The notes under the pieces are model-generated. The model did not search any database, was not told the origin of the DNA, and saw only the letters and a list, made by a program, of their open reading frames with translations. Position numbers and translations under genes: made by a program. From Vicia villosa (Eukaryota; Streptophyta; Magnoliopsida; Fabales; Fabaceae), in assembly GCF_029867415.1 (NCBI RefSeq), contig NC_081183.1:16240404-16304403 (forward strand): a DNA stretch of 64,000 bases, in the 5' to 3' direction. Position 1 is the first letter of the stretch; each line of letters opens with the position of its first letter. Positions 51,213 to 63,198 of this stretch are shown in pieces.

Positions 51213-52853
51213 AATATATTGTTTCATATAAAAAGGATTCAAGGTACATGTACTCACTAAAAACTATAATGAAACAACTCCTTATTGTGTAGGATTGTTG
51301 TGATGTGTAGGGTATTTTACTCTCTTTAAGATTGATTCATGAGGGTTGTTATTCTTACCATGCTAGTATAATGCTAACTCTACACCGTATGCTACACCTT
51401 TTGAAATACAGGCATGTGGTTGTTTTCTTGTTCTTAAAAAAAGTAAAAATAATTATTAAATATATTAAAAAAAAAACAAAATCGTATCAAAATACGATGT
51501 TAGTGTCACTTTTTGGTGTAGTCATATAATTTCTGTTGATTTATATAGAACTATGCGAGACTATGTATATAACTTTTCGTGGGCAAGATTGGAGAGTTTC
51601 TCCCTTCAAAGAAAAGAAAAGAGCATATATAGAGGTAATTTGTTTTTTAACCATTACAGGTTCTTTAAAACCTTTGGCGAAAAGGAAAAAACGTCACCAA
51701 TTTTCGAAGATGCATTTTCGGACGTACCATTTTCACACAAAATAAGCACAAATAGATAGGCGGAAATTTTAAGGAGTATATTCGGAGATGCATCTCCGAA
51801 AAAACTCCATAATATACGAAATACAGACTTTTAAATAGCTAAAAATACACTCAAGAATGTTTTCGGAGATACATTTCAAAATTAATTTCTGGTGAAAATT
51901 AGGCGGCTGCTTGATTTACGAAGGATGAGGTGATCTAAGGTGCGTCCAGAGATGCATCTCTAAAAAAATTTGAGGACAATTTCGAATTTTCAGAGATGAG
52001 AGCCACATCATCAGGGTGGGAAAAGAAATCACCTATATAGAACTCCCTTTGGTCAGAGCTTTGAGAACCAATGAGTGGTTATCCCAATTCTTTTCTCTGA
52101 AACGTGGAGTAGATGGGACATGTTTTCTCCTATAATCTTGAGGAATATGGTTTTCCCCCTTGACTGATTTCTTCAACCCATTACCGTAGGGACATGTCAC
52201 TATGCACGTTCACTAAGCATGTAGATTAGGAAGTCACTTCAAGTGGGCCAAGTCTAATTTGGGCGATCTACGTCGCTATTGAGATGTTCACCCAAAGAGC
52301 GAACTCATGGACCATTTTCTTCGAGGCCCAATAAAATTATCCTAATACACAGTCCACCAAGTGCAAGGTCTTGTAAAGGGCAAAGTGATTTAGTTTGAAT
52401 GCTATGAGATTTCAAGTGTTCGCGATAAGAGTTGCCTTAATTCCATCATCTAAAGCGACCTTTTTTGGACCGAGACTTTAGAGCTAAGTCCCTCAAGTAA
52501 GAGATTCAAGTTGAGTCCAGCAGGCGACACTTTTAAGTTGAAATCCTAAGGCCTTTACTTTGTACTATTTGTTTCATTGTCCCGTTAAAAGGGTTATGTA
52601 ATAGTGTACTTTAGGATCTTTGCACATGTCTCTCCTAGCTAGAACAGAAGCTCGCTTAATGGGGATGTCTGCATCATGAACGCTTTGCAATTCTCTATTT
52701 TATCTGTTGAAGTATATGCATTTTAAACTAAAACAAACAAACAATTTAAAAAAGATTCATACAAAATTTTCGACTTTTGTCCAAAATTCATGTATTAGTC
52801 TTAGAACATGTTACTTAGGTGTTATCAGGTTTTGCAATTGTGACGTCCACATG

Positions 52854-53731
52854 TAGGGGTGTTCGCGGTGCGATTTGGGCGGTTTTGACGAAAAAAATCA
52901 TCCGAATCGCAATAGAAAAAATCGTGCGGTTTAGTTTGGTTCGGTTGGCTTTTAAAAAAAATCCGAACCAAACCAAACCAAACTAATGCGGTTTGGTTCG
53001 GTTCGGTTGGTTCAGTTTTTTATAAATATTTTATTGAACCATACATATACATATAGATGACAACATAAATTTGTATTTAGACATTCATACACTATCAAAT
53101 AACAACAAAACTCGTCATATTTTGACAATAAATTTCTATTTAATTTGTAAAAATTAAATTAGACAAAAGTGAAATAATAAACATAAAATAATAGTATAAA
53201 ACAATATAAAAATTATTAGAATGAAACAAAAAAATAGAAGAGACGAGAGATTAGTAAAGGTGAAAAAGAAAAAACAAAAGAGTTGAATGATTAGAGGAGA
53301 AGATGTGCAATAAAAACGAAACTGAAATAAAGAACATTTGCATAGAAATGAGAAAGTGAAAAAGAAAGAATATAAGAGAGTAGAGATTATAGAAAAAGAG
53401 AGAAGATGAATGTGGCAAAGAAGGCGCGATAATGCTATTAGAGATTTGAGAAGATCCGGACTAAAATCATGTGTGTAAGGATGAGAAAATTGTTCGTAAT
53501 CATAAGGTTAAGGTATTATAAATTTAAGTTTGGGTTGGATGTGAGTTAAGTAAAAGTTAGGTTGTAACATAATGCGGTTTGATTCGGTTTTGTTCGGTTT
53601 ACAAAATACAAACCGCAAACCAAACCGAACCGTGCGGTTTTGTTAAAAGATGACCCAAACTAATCCGAACCAAATGCGGTTTTTTGCGGTTTCGGTTTTC
53701 TATTGGGTTAGTTTGGTTTTGATCATCCCTA
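52854..53731. mobile_element. hAT-type MITE with gcggtttggttcggtt arms, copy B
   Basis: Left terminus TAGGGGTGTTCGCGG, right terminus GATCATCCCTA. The TSD is tccacatg (52846-52853) against tccacatc (53732-53739), 7 of 8 identical. It aligns along its length to copy A at 26777-27674, with point differences and small indels, including a shorter right arm. Confidence 0.88.
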
Positions 53732-53813
53732 TCCACATCCAGAACTAGACAACTGGAGCATGGAAATAAATGGTGGGTGACCCACCGGATCTTAAACGAG
53801 ACTCTTGATACCA

Positions 53814-53932
53814 TGTTAAGAAATATGGTTGGACCTAACTCAACCCTACAAAACCGACTTGTAGGGTGAGGATTGCTCCCACTTATAAGAACATGTTCAA
53901 ACCATATATTATCCGATGTGGGACTCTTAACA
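53814..53932 (-). repeat. TRIM-like LTR with adjoining tRNA-Met primer site
   Basis: On the minus strand a 119-bp TG...CA unit begins TGTTAAGAGTCCCACATCGG and ends ATTTCTTAACA. It is followed at once by TGGTATCAAGAG, close to the initiator tRNA-Met primer-binding site TGGTATCAGAGC. Tiny LTRs with this PBS are typical of TRIM elements. A partner LTR was not found, so this is a partial copy. Confidence 0.6.
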
Positions 53933-54118
53933 CTTAGCTAGCAAAATAACTCGCTCAACAAAACTTGTGCATAACTCAAAAACATGTTATGTACTCTATT
54001 AAAAAATCAACAAAACATAACTATCCATAAAGAAAAACTAGTGATGGAAAATTAGGCCGTTTCCCAATAAATTTTGTTTAACGCTGTTAGCTCAACATCA
54101 CATTCCTCTTTAAGTTTT

Positions 54119-54292
54119 GGGTTAATAGTAGTTTGCCCCCCTGTAATATGAGCGTGTTTTGGTTTACCCCCTACCGTTGCCAAAGACAGGTTTTGGCAAC
54201 GGTTTTTTTTGAAAAAACTGTTGCCAAAGGGTAGGGAGGGGGCAAAAACAAAATTCGCTAACATTAGAGGGGGGATGAATTACTATTAACCC
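54119..54292. mobile_element. MULE-type MITE, 174 bp, with 9-bp TSD
   Basis: Termini GGGTTAATAGTAGTTT and its inverse GAATTACTATTAACCC, with an exact 9-bp TSD ttaagtttt (54110-54118 and 54293-54301). Inner arms also pair (ccgttgccaaagacaggttt against gttgccaaaggg). A 9-bp TSD is the Mutator-like signature. Confidence 0.88.
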
Positions 54293-54569
54293 TTAAGTTT
54301 TTCCTAATGGACTGATTGTGATGCTTTTGTCTACCTCACCACTTAAATATGGCTTTTAGGCTTTGGCCGTTTATAGTAACTTTTTTTTGAAGTTAGATCT
54401 TCCAATTTCACGTACTAGAGTTTAACTTCTTTAATTATTAATGGCTCAGATAGGACATTATGCCTCTTTATTTAGACCCCCAAAAAATAATACTTCATTC
54501 AATAGCTTATAAATGCTACTTCACTAAAATAAGACCATGTAAATACTATTGTATGCTGTATTCGATATA

Positions 54570-54852
54570 CTCCTTCCGTTTCTTTTTAAGTGTCGTTTTA
54601 GAAGAATTTTTTTGTTCCTATTTAAATGTCGTTTTATAATTTAATGTTATAATTTGTCAATTATACCCTTATTTTCTCAATAAATCTTCCTCAAATTTTT
54701 CAATTAGTTATTGGAAAAAGAGAGTTTATGAATGAATTTATTTGGAAAGAGAAAAATAAATAAGGGTATGATAAGAAAAGTAACTCTAATAATCCACTAT
54801 CTTGGTTGAAGAGCTTTTTGCTAGAATGACAATTAAAAAGGAACGGAGGGAG
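54570..54852. mobile_element. Stowaway MITE
   Basis: Termini CTCCTTCCGTTTC and GAACGGAGGGAG match the Stowaway TIR consensus CTCCCTCCGTTC. It is flanked by the dinucleotide TA on both sides (54568-54569, 54853-54854), as in Tc1/mariner elements. Subterminal agtgtcgttttag pairs with the inverse region ending tagaatgacaattaaaaa. Confidence 0.9.
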
Positions 54853-54854
54853 TA

Positions 54855-55801
54855 GTAAACTAATTGTTAATTGATCCAATAGTGATTAACGTGGTCCAAT
54901 CCCCACAAATGCGGCCGAAAGAGAGTTGTACTATTTTTTTTTTTTAAGAAAAAAAGATATATACTAGTAAATGTCTCTCAAAAAAGCTATATAGTAGTAA
55001 GAATCATATGTAGCATGAGGAATTTGATAACTTCTAATTAGATTTATCAATTTTTGACATAGTTTTTTTATGTATGACAGGTTTGCAGCATGAGGAATTT
55101 GTCAATTACGCAGAAAGAGTATTTAAGATGTAAACATATTACCAATTTGACTGAAATATATTAGACCATGAAAAGAACTACATTGGTGAAAATATTTTTT
55201 TTCTGCATAAAAAATGCAAAAGCTTAAACAATTACAACTAAAAACTGAAAAGAGGAAGATGCACTTGCATTTGAGAAGCTAATTTAATAATGAAATTGAA
55301 ATAATGACATATTTTTGACACAGGCGAGATGGAGTGGGGAGGCGCAACCGCGCAACGACGAAGTGAAACAGAATGAGATGACGACGATACAAAGACGGCG
55401 ACGAAAACGATCTTTCTCTAATCGTAGCACTCTCAGGAACCTTTGACACGTAAGCTCTTACAATCTTACAATCCAACACTCGGTTTTGACTACACTGGTA
55501 GGTACAATATATCTGCTTCCAAGAGCCGTATCCTGTAGGTCACTACTATATTGTTTAATAGAGCTTTCATCTTTAATTAGCAGAAAAGCCGCAGCAGAGA
55601 GGATCACAAAAATCTAATGTTCTACATTCCACAGGTTAGGTCCTTCCCAAGATGAGCCAAAGAGTTCGGACTACTAAAACTCAAGTTCGAAGAACATGTA
55701 CTGACTTAAATAACCTAGCTTTCTTCGACCACACAGAAGTATAATTACCATGAAGGGTTAAATCGCAATCACATAGATCTAAAGAACTCTTTAAAAATGT
55801 G
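54855..55801 (-). other. 3' flank of the methyltransferase gene
   Basis: No recognisable gene. The part near 55600-55801 is probably the 3'UTR of the minus-strand methyltransferase. Confidence 0.4.
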
Positions 55802-57748
55802 TCATCTTTTCCGACAGATTGTCATCCCATCTCCAATAGGCACCTACGATACCAAAGAAACGATATATATCAATCCGAAAGAATCTCTGGAAGTGTAGTA
55901 GTAATCAGGAAAATCAGTATAAACATACCATACTAATGCTTACGCGCGTGTCTTCCATTAATCGTTGATTAAAATTTCTAATGCCCGTAGTTTTAGAGTC
56001 ACTATCCTGAAGATAGTACATTAGAAGTCAAGGTAATTTAACAGAATAACAGGAAGTAAAGGAAAACATGAAATAATCTCTTTACCAATGGATCAGCAAC
56101 TTTTCCATGCCAGAGGACATTATCAATAACAATAAGACCTCCAACTCTCACCTGCCGCAGAAATTTATTCAGTGCACCATTATAATAAATTCTACAAAAC
56201 AGAATTAGACGGTTTAAGAAAAGTATTATAATTAAATGGCATAAGATGCAGGGCTTTCTAAGAGGGTGTGCAAGGAGGCCTACAAGATAGGGCCTCACAC
56301 TTTTTCATGATTAACCTATGGCAAGAAGGGTCTCTCTGTTCACATATTCCACAGTTAGTTTCGGTTAAATAGGGTCCCTTTAAAAAAATTCACGACTCAA
56401 TTGATGCTAACTTCAGCTTTTTACACATGGTCTCTCAAAAGTTTGAGACGGCTCTAAAATGCATTGAACAATGCTGGTTATTGTATAACGCTCTTACCAA
56501 TTGTAGTAGTAGCTCAAAATATTTCTCAGTCATCCTTTTCTCAGCATCAATAAATGCAAAGTCATAGCTGCATAAAAAGGAAATGTTTAAATTCTATTAT
56601 ACCTGTTCTTTCTCTAACGATTCACATCAGATAGATTGGGCTTTTAGCAAAACAATATCCCTCAGAAACATATATGTTCACATAAACCAATAGTCCAATC
56701 CATACAGACATCATATTATGTAGTCATGATGTTTAGAATCCACTTACATACCTTCCCGCTTCACCGTTCATAATTAGAGATTCAAGGGAATCCGCTGCAA
56801 GTCCAAGTTTTACATCAACCTAGTGTCATTACATTAAAACATCCGAGAACTCAGGCAACAAAAATCCAATATAAAAAGAATCCCCATATTTCCAAGCGAA
56901 AACAACAGATATTTAGCCACTTTTCAGATCAAAAGCATAAGTTTACCTTATGCGAAACACCAGCAAGTTCATAATACTTCTTAGCAACATCAAGAGATTT
57001 AGCATCTCTTTCACACGCAACTAAACGACCTGACTCTGGCAGGACTAACGCTATCGCTAGTGACGAGTATCCCTGATCAAATTGGATAAATTCTGTCATT
57101 TGATTCTTTCCATCTCAAAATTTCTCAAAACCTGTCATTTACAATGTAACACGACGAAATTATAGCGTTAAAAAAACTAAAGAACATACCGTATAAACAC
57201 CGATTTCAATACACCTTTCTGCTCCAAGAATCTGCACCAGCATTGCAAGTAGCTGTGCCTGATCAGGAGACACCTGCATCTGACTTCCACGCATAGCCGC
57301 GGTCTCCACTCGCAGTTGCCTTAGAATCTGAAACACAACAACTTCACAATAAGCAACACCGTTAATAGAAAATAAAACTTTTGATTATGGTCAACAAAAG
57401 GGTGTTTTCTTGAATCCTCACCTCTGGTTCTCGAACATTTTTGAGCAAATAATCATAGAGACGAGGCGTGAGACTGATAACCTGTTTATTGCCATATTTT
57501 TCATCACTGGAAATAACAAACTCAGTGATGGAACAACGCCTTACAACAAGCGGTTTCAGTTTGCAGCTTCCTGGAGAGAGACGACTGAGACTGAGGGGTT
57601 TACGGGTAGTTTTGACAGGTTGGGTTGGAGAAAGTGAATGAGAGGGTGTGGATAGTGTCATGGGTTTGTATAAAGAAGTTGTAGATTCGTGATGGAAGAT
57701 TGAGCTGTGATGAAACACCAAATTGATGGTACTATTTGCTATAACCAT
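55802..57748 (-). CDS. CCoAOMT-type O-methyltransferase, probably plastid-targeted
   Basis: A SAM- and metal-dependent O-methyltransferase (family 3, PF01596 type); the acceptor substrate is unknown. Eight exons on the minus strand: 57748-57422, 57327-57190, 57072-56947, 56819-56752, 56567-56498, 56151-56086, 56006-55929 and 55843-55802. All introns are GT-AG, phases agree; 915 nt, 304 aa. Residues 1-70 are rich in Ser/Thr and basic residues with very few acids, like a chloroplast transit peptide. SAM motif I is CIEIGVYTGYSSLA (about 147-160). The metal/catalytic block FIDAEKR holds Asp227, and GGLIVIDNVLWHGKV gives Asp253-Asn254. The C-terminus VPIGDGMTICRK is typical of the family. I recall a similar plastid-type protein in Arabidopsis (At3g62000 group). 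No lesion is seen. Unlike lignin CCoAOMT (about 245 aa), the N-terminus is extended. Confidence 0.93.
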
Positions 57749-58110
57749 GGTGAGATTGAACTCGATATTGTATAGGATGAGGTGGGTGAGTAACCGCTAT
57801 TCGGATTTTGGAGAGTTGAAATCAAAGAGTGTCCTAGGAGGGAGAGTGTGTAAGGTGGAACTGAATTTTTGAGAATGTTTTGTTTTTACACACCTTACCT
57901 AAGAATGTGTTTGGAGTTTGGCATAGCAATTTTTACAAAGCTATGCAATGTTTACATTCTTTGTCTATACCATATGCATTTTGTAGAATAATGTAATTTT
58001 AGATGGTGATTAAATTTTTTAAATATAAATTTGAATTTGATTGATAATAAATTTGAAATTGAGTGCTTATGAGTTTGTGGTTTTAAAAATAAAATATGTG
58101 TATCAATCAT
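57749..58110. other. Upstream region of the methyltransferase, no gene
   Basis: Probably the minus-strand promoter and 5'UTR. No other gene seen. Confidence 0.4.
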
Positions 58111-58220
58111 TAGTTGGTTCAGTGGGGATTGACGCTGAACTTGATAGAGAGGACCACGGTTTGATCCTCGCAACTACGACCGAGAGTGTACTAGAACCAC
58201 TTGATGCCAGAACTGACCCC
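58111..58220 (+). repeat. tRNA-derived SINE-like fragment
   Basis: TAGTTGGTTCAGTGGGG resembles a pol III A box, and about 35 bp further ACGGTTTGATCC resembles a B box. The following text (gaaccacttgatgccagaac, tgacccc) matches my memory of an abundant Medicago SINE-type repeat. The downstream end and TSD were not recognised. It could also be part of a larger element. Confidence 0.5.
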
Positions 58221-58503
58221 CTACAGGATAGGCTCGTTGGAAGAAATAAGGCGGTCAGAGCCCACTTGGACTAGATGGACATACCTTTGTGGTGAAGAAA
58301 GGCGTGTTGAGCGAGCTAATACCCTCGTTGGCCGAAAATTCTTATCGGACCCCTATAAATAAAGGCCACAACCTGCCCACAATAGATACATTCCACAATT
58401 CCATTATTTCATAATAGATAGCTGATTTCAAAAAGAGAACATAGCGGATTGAAAGGTAGAAATCCCAAGAGAAGGTGAAGGCTCTGTCCGGTCAGAGATA
58501 TCG

Positions 58504-59169
58504 ATGTTGATGTTTTTCCATCTCTTCCTTAATCATCAATGTAAAGCTAATATGAGTAAGATTAGCTATTATCGCCTCCCCTCTAATAGGGGGTTTTCCT
58601 CCGGCTGCGGAGCTCTCTACCGCCAATATGGTGGTCTTCCCCTCTCCAATAGAGGTTCATCCCTCACCGTAAGTCTCCCCCTTTCCATGCTTGCTTCGAC
58701 GATGAACCGCTCATCCATTTTTTTCTCAACCCCCATCAAGAAATTCGTCCACGCCGCCAACAACCACCAGAAGACTGTAACTTCAAAGTGGTTTGGACAT
58801 GAGATTCGACCCCCACCGAAGCCTCCACCATCGGAAGACATCAAATCTCTGATGTTATGTGTTAGGTTTTCTGTTATGTCTTTCTTTTCTGTGTTTGTGT
58901 TGCTTAAGTTTCTGGTGTTTCTTGTTTGTGTTTATTTGTGGTGTGTGTTGTTCTTAGATTTAGGTTGTTATCATTTTGTGTTTAAGGTGTTTGATAAAAT
59001 GCCTCTAAGAAGTTTGAATGAGGGAGATGTGTTCTTGAGCAAGAATCTAACAAGGGCTGCTGCAAATCTATATACTCTTTCCAGTCAACAAATGATTTCC
59101 TCACAACTTGTGAGTCTAATCTTTCTTGAGAACCTCTATAATCGAACGGTGCGTGAGATAGTCAAATAA
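58504..59169 (+). CDS. Unrecognised ORF of 221 codons
   Basis: I do not recognise this protein. A TATA box (CTATAAATAAAG, about 58353) lies about 150 bp upstream. The first 115 codons are rich in Ser, Arg and Pro (HEIRPPPKPPPSEDIKSL). The middle 50 codons are very hydrophobic and derive from a T/G-rich tract that could equally be an intron (gtgttagg...tttaag, about 58859-58987). The last part contains KVFDKMPLRSLNEGDVF. A following frame (59170-59412) is open too. Upstream GC-balanced sequence resembles an LTR-type leader, so this may be part of a retroelement. The coding status is doubtful. Confidence 0.25.
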   Translation: MLMFFHLFLNHQCKANMSKISYYRLPSNRGFSSGCGALYRQYGGLPLSNRGSSLTVSLPLSMLASTMNRSSIFFSTPIKKFVHAANNHQKTVTSKWFGHEIRPPPKPPPSEDIKSLMLCVRFSVMSFFSVFVLLKFLVFLVCVYLWCVLFLDLGCYHFVFKVFDKMPLRSLNEGDVFLSKNLTRAAANLYTLSSQQMISSQLVSLIFLENLYNRTVREIVK

Positions 59170-59429
59170 ATGACCAGTAACTGGATAGATCTAAAGATTT
59201 TGGTTCCAAATCTCACTTGTCTCATGTGGATGATTTCTGTTTGGTTGCTTGGATTGGAGAAGTGGATTGGTAACACTCTTTTGGATTCTAATTTCTCAAA
59301 GAATGTTGATGTTCTTAGGGATTATTTTAGTAGTGATCTTGTTAATTTGTGGAAGGGAAATGCCCAAACACAATTTATTTATGTCTGTTTGTACTCATCT
59401 ATTTTCATCTAATGCAAGAGCTTGTTTAC

Positions 59430-60150
59430 TGTAAAAAAAAAAAGTAAGATTAGCTAAATTCTCTTTTGTTGTGGTTAGATGTAATTATCCAAATACTCAT
59501 GTATTCATCTTGATCATGACGTTATATATGTTATAATTATTCATTAATATTGTTGATTCTCTTCGTTCTTAATGCTTGTCATAACCTAGCTAATTGTGAA
59601 TTGTTATATGATTTTGAATTAATATTGAGAAATACTTTTGATAACCAGATCAGAGATGTTCCATCTATTAAACATTAAACTGTGGAGACAAATTTAGGTT
59701 TTAACATTCACATATAATGTCAAAATTAAATGTTATCGTATTGATTAACTGGCTAAGATATCGTCAGATAAGCAATATGATGTTTTGTTAGAAGATTAAG
59801 AGGAATTTTCAACTGAGGTTATCCTCTTCTATTTCAGTATTCTGTTATGGCGAACTGGCTTTCGTATCAAACAAGATTTAATCGTAAAAATTTACGAGAA
59901 TCGAAAGTAGATTTTTAGAAATGACGCCACTGTTCTAGATCGGAACTAGAATTCTTCATGAATTACAATGTTGAACTTTTAATGTAGTGTTGCAAGTATT
60001 CGATGTGGTGGAACACCGAGGTGGACCTATAAGACTAGGACTCTAATGCTGAAGTTAATGAATGAGTAAATACAAGAATAAAATAAAATATAAAATATGT
60101 GTTGAAATCTTAGTTTGATCTTTGGTCGACACAAAACATTATTGCCCAAA
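59430..60150. other. AT-rich intergenic region, no gene recognised
   Basis: No ORF or repeat terminus recognised. Confidence 0.45.
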
Positions 60151-60155
60151 CATAT

Positions 60156-60360
60156 GTGAAACAAGTAATTTGGCCACTTATCAAGCTGCATAATAGTTTT
60201 GAGATGATTGACTTCCACATAATCACAAATCCATCAGAAACCAATATAAATCTAGATGAATGCAAGAAGGAAGACAAAGTGGATGCAACAATATACAAAC
60301 ATATCATGGGATCATTAAGATACTTATGCATAGCAGATTTGGCATCTACTATAAATAGAA
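60156..60360 (+). pseudogene. Ty1/copia polymerase fragment (end of RT region)
   Basis: The frame contains VDATIYKHIMGSLRYLC followed by IADLAS, matching the copia block at the end of reverse transcriptase (VD-YR-IGSLRYL-TRPDI type). Surrounding residues are degenerate and the frame is short. It is a relic on the opposite strand to the copia remnant that follows. Confidence 0.65.
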
Positions 60361-60690
60361 ATAAGACACTAGAAAATATTATATTCCTTGTCATAACCCT
60401 TTATTTATAAGAATCACATGCCCTTTCATGAAGAGTCGTGTTTATTCAAGTTTAGAATCTCATGCCCTTTCATGAAGGGTCATGATTATTCAAGGTTTCT
60501 TATTTCAATTGTACCCATCACAAAAAATAGAAATAAGACTTTTGGTATCTACACAATATTTTTCATAACAATTATATCCTTAGCCATAAACCTTACATTA
60601 AATAGATCATTTTAATTTGGATAATTAAATAATGACTCTAGCACATTAATTTATTACATATATGATCAAAAAAATTCTAACAATCTCCTA
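60360..60690 (-). repeat. Probable 3' LTR of the minus-strand copia derivative
   Basis: On the minus strand CAGTAGGAGATTGTTAGAAT at about 60680-60699 looks like a polypurine tract followed by an LTR start. The LTR body includes tttatttataagaatca, which recurs at about 62990-63010, and an imperfect tandem repeat of tgccctttcatgaag (60419, 60471). Outer limit uncertain. Confidence 0.45.
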
Positions 60691-61084
60691 CTGGTCATAT
60701 ATGTATCCTTATAAATGTGTTAGACTTTATGAGCTCAACAATTTCCATTATAAACTTTGGACATATCCTTATCTCGTCCATTAATTATATCAATATATAA
60801 GACCAAAGCGGTTTTCATTATATCAGTCATAATTAAACCCATCAATAATCACAAATATAAACACAACTAAATGACATAGATTAATCATGAAATATGTAGC
60901 ATGAAAATCACATGAAGGTGATCAATACATGTCAATTTTCAACTAATCTTCCTTACTTTAATGAATTTAATATTATCATACAAAGTGCAATGAACTTAAT
61001 AACCAAACTTTATTTCTGATCAGAACGTAATAAAATATATGAGTATGTATATATACTATCAAAACATAGAACAAAAATAACAAC

Positions 61085-61823
61085 AATTACTAACTCCCAT
61101 TAAACCAAAAAATCATTTAATTGTATAACACCCATGTGAGCAGCGTGCTCATGAAAGGCCTTGGATGGAAGCCCCTTTGTCATAGGGTTCGCTATCATGG
61201 AGTTTGTCCTTAAATGTTCTATAAAAATTTGTCCACTTTGTACTATCTCCTTTTGTCAATTATAGTTTATCTTAAATTAACCAAATTATGCAGGAAGAGA
61301 TATTAACACCAAATGCATTAGTAAGTCATCCGACAACTCAAGCTTTTGTGTCTTAAGTTTGTTGGAAGCAATATTAGACATTTTTATAATATACTTTCTT
61401 AGGTTTTATTTGCCTTTATACTTTTTAGATATCAAACTTTGAAGAAGTGTGCTTGTTTCCACTTTATCTCCTTTAGTAAAACGCTTTTTAATTTCAGCAA
61501 GGAAGTCTTTAGCACTTGTTATTTCTTTAGATATAGTACCCTTAAATGCCTCTAGAATGCCACACTTTATGATCATATGACTCATGCAATTGGAGCGATC
61601 CCACTTCTCATAATTTTCCTTTCATTAGAGGTACTGGAGTCTGTAGGAGAAGGGGATGCTTTATCCTTAATGCAACGTCAAGATCCGTGCAGCCAAGAAC
61701 AATAAAAATGTTCTTCTTCCAGTCCTTAAAATTGGTACCATTAAAAACTGAAACTGATGATTTGAAATCAATCATAAATAAACTCAAATAATATAGTTCA
61801 AATAATGTCATAACCCATCTCAA
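61085..61823 (-). pseudogene. Ty1/copia deletion derivative: gag joined to the last part of pol
   Basis: Minus strand from 61823: VSVFNGTNFKDWKKNIFIVL is the start of a copia Gag (UBN2/DUF4219 type). Frame-broken Gag segments continue to about 61260. Immediately after, GQIFIEHLRTNSMIANPMTK and GLPSKAFHEHAAHMG are the C-terminal end of copia RNase H. Protease, integrase and RT are absent, so an internal deletion joined gag to the pol tail. Stops and frameshifts show it is not functional. Confidence 0.7.
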
Positions 61824-62763
61824 GATATCTAGTGCATCATCAATATCAAGTCTTTGGACAATAATATTAATTGTTAGTGATATTCTTCTTATAACGATCC
61901 AACATTGATAATAAAATATGTCAAATAATAAACCTCTCTTTGGATTGATTTATCATTCACATGTGAAGCCTTAAAATTATCACATATTTATCATTACAAG
62001 TGTGTGTCAATGTATATAATCATGTCAAATATCAATTTTCCTTTGGGCCAACTATACTCACTTAGAAACATATGCACACTAACATTCAACATTTCTCATG
62101 ATCAATTCCATAAAAGAAGGGTCACTTTGGTGATTTCTAGTCTTAATAGAATCATTTAAAATGTCAAATAACTTTAATTTAAAATTATGACAAATTGAAT
62201 TAAATTAATTTCTAAGATATATTTATACTCCATATACAATTTCATTAATAATATGAGAGAGATTGTATTGCTAATATTTATCCCAAGATCTCATTCATCC
62301 AAATTCAAGTACATGATTATTATTTTTTTGTATATGAGCCTAAATATCTTAAAAAGAAACTCAAAATTGCAATTATAACAATAGTGATGCAAGTTTTAAT
62401 TTTGAAAAAGTTGCAGACTCTATTTTACTGCTCATGATTTCTTCATAATTATTGAAGAAAAAATACAAAGCCCAAAGTTATTACGTGACACAACTCTATT
62501 GTTAATTTTATATAGCTTTTCGATAATAGCAAATTCTCGACGCATTACATTTATAGTGAAAGAAACATTCTGTTTGCACTAGCAGTAAATTATATAAGCC
62601 AATAAAATTCTTTGTAGAATCATGCATAAAAATTTAATTCTTTTATTTACTCTTTAACAAAAAATTGGAAGGACAAAAGAAAAAACTTCAATCGTAAAAT
62701 TTTCATTTTTAAAGATTTCTCAAAATTCAAACATGAATGAATAAATATGAGTGGCTCTATCAC
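61824..62763 (-). other. Leader region of the copia derivative
   Basis: Non-coding on both strands. At its right end the minus strand reads AGTGATAGAGCC just after the LTR end TCCCAACA, similar to a degenerate tRNA-Met primer-binding site (TGGTATCAGAGCC). Confidence 0.4.
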
Positions 62764-63060
62764 TTGTTGGGATTTTTAATAAATCAAAACTTTATTAATT
62801 TATACTCAAATTAAATAGAAAGCGGAAGCGTAGCTTTAGGATCCATGTAATTTTAATGAGAAAATGATGATCTTGATAGGATAATGACCTTCCAATTGTA
62901 GATTTCTTAATTTCTTAGTTTCTCTTTCAATGAGATAAAGAGAATAAATATTCTATGATTTTTTTTAGTGTCTACGATTGTGGACCATAACCCCTTATTT
63001 ATAAGAATCATATTGATAGATTTAAGCTAGACTAAATTCAGATTTAAAAGGCATTAAAAG
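62764..63060 (-). repeat. Probable 5' LTR of the minus-strand copia derivative
   Basis: The minus strand ends AAAATCCCAACA at 62764 and contains ctacgcttccgctttc, a phrase I associate with legume copia LTR ends. It shares tttataagaatca with the left LTR. The outer boundary is not clear. Confidence 0.4.
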
Positions 63061-63198
63061 AAATTGACATTAAACAAACTTCATACTTTTTTCCTGGCCT
63101 CTCATTAAAGATGAGATACACTTAAATAGCTAGGGTTGGAAGGTTGGAACCCCACTAATAGGCCATGGGCCATACTCAAACGAAAATTACAAACAAAA

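Larger units (their letters stand above)
50464..52845. other. Intergenic region with palindromic MITE and (AT)n tract, no gene recognised
   Basis: It contains a 193-bp inverted-repeat element (50791-50983) and an (AT)n tract at about 51151-51206. Around 51700-51990 a short motif of the type ggagatgcatctccgaaa recurs in direct and partly palindromic form. The stretch 52000-52620 has no credible ORF. The 5' end probably includes the translocator promoter on the minus strand. Confidence 0.5.

Noticed and set aside
58111..58180. A functional tRNA gene
   Set aside because: A and B box-like motifs are present but no cloverleaf with matching acceptor stem could be drawn; SINE-like repeat is likelier.
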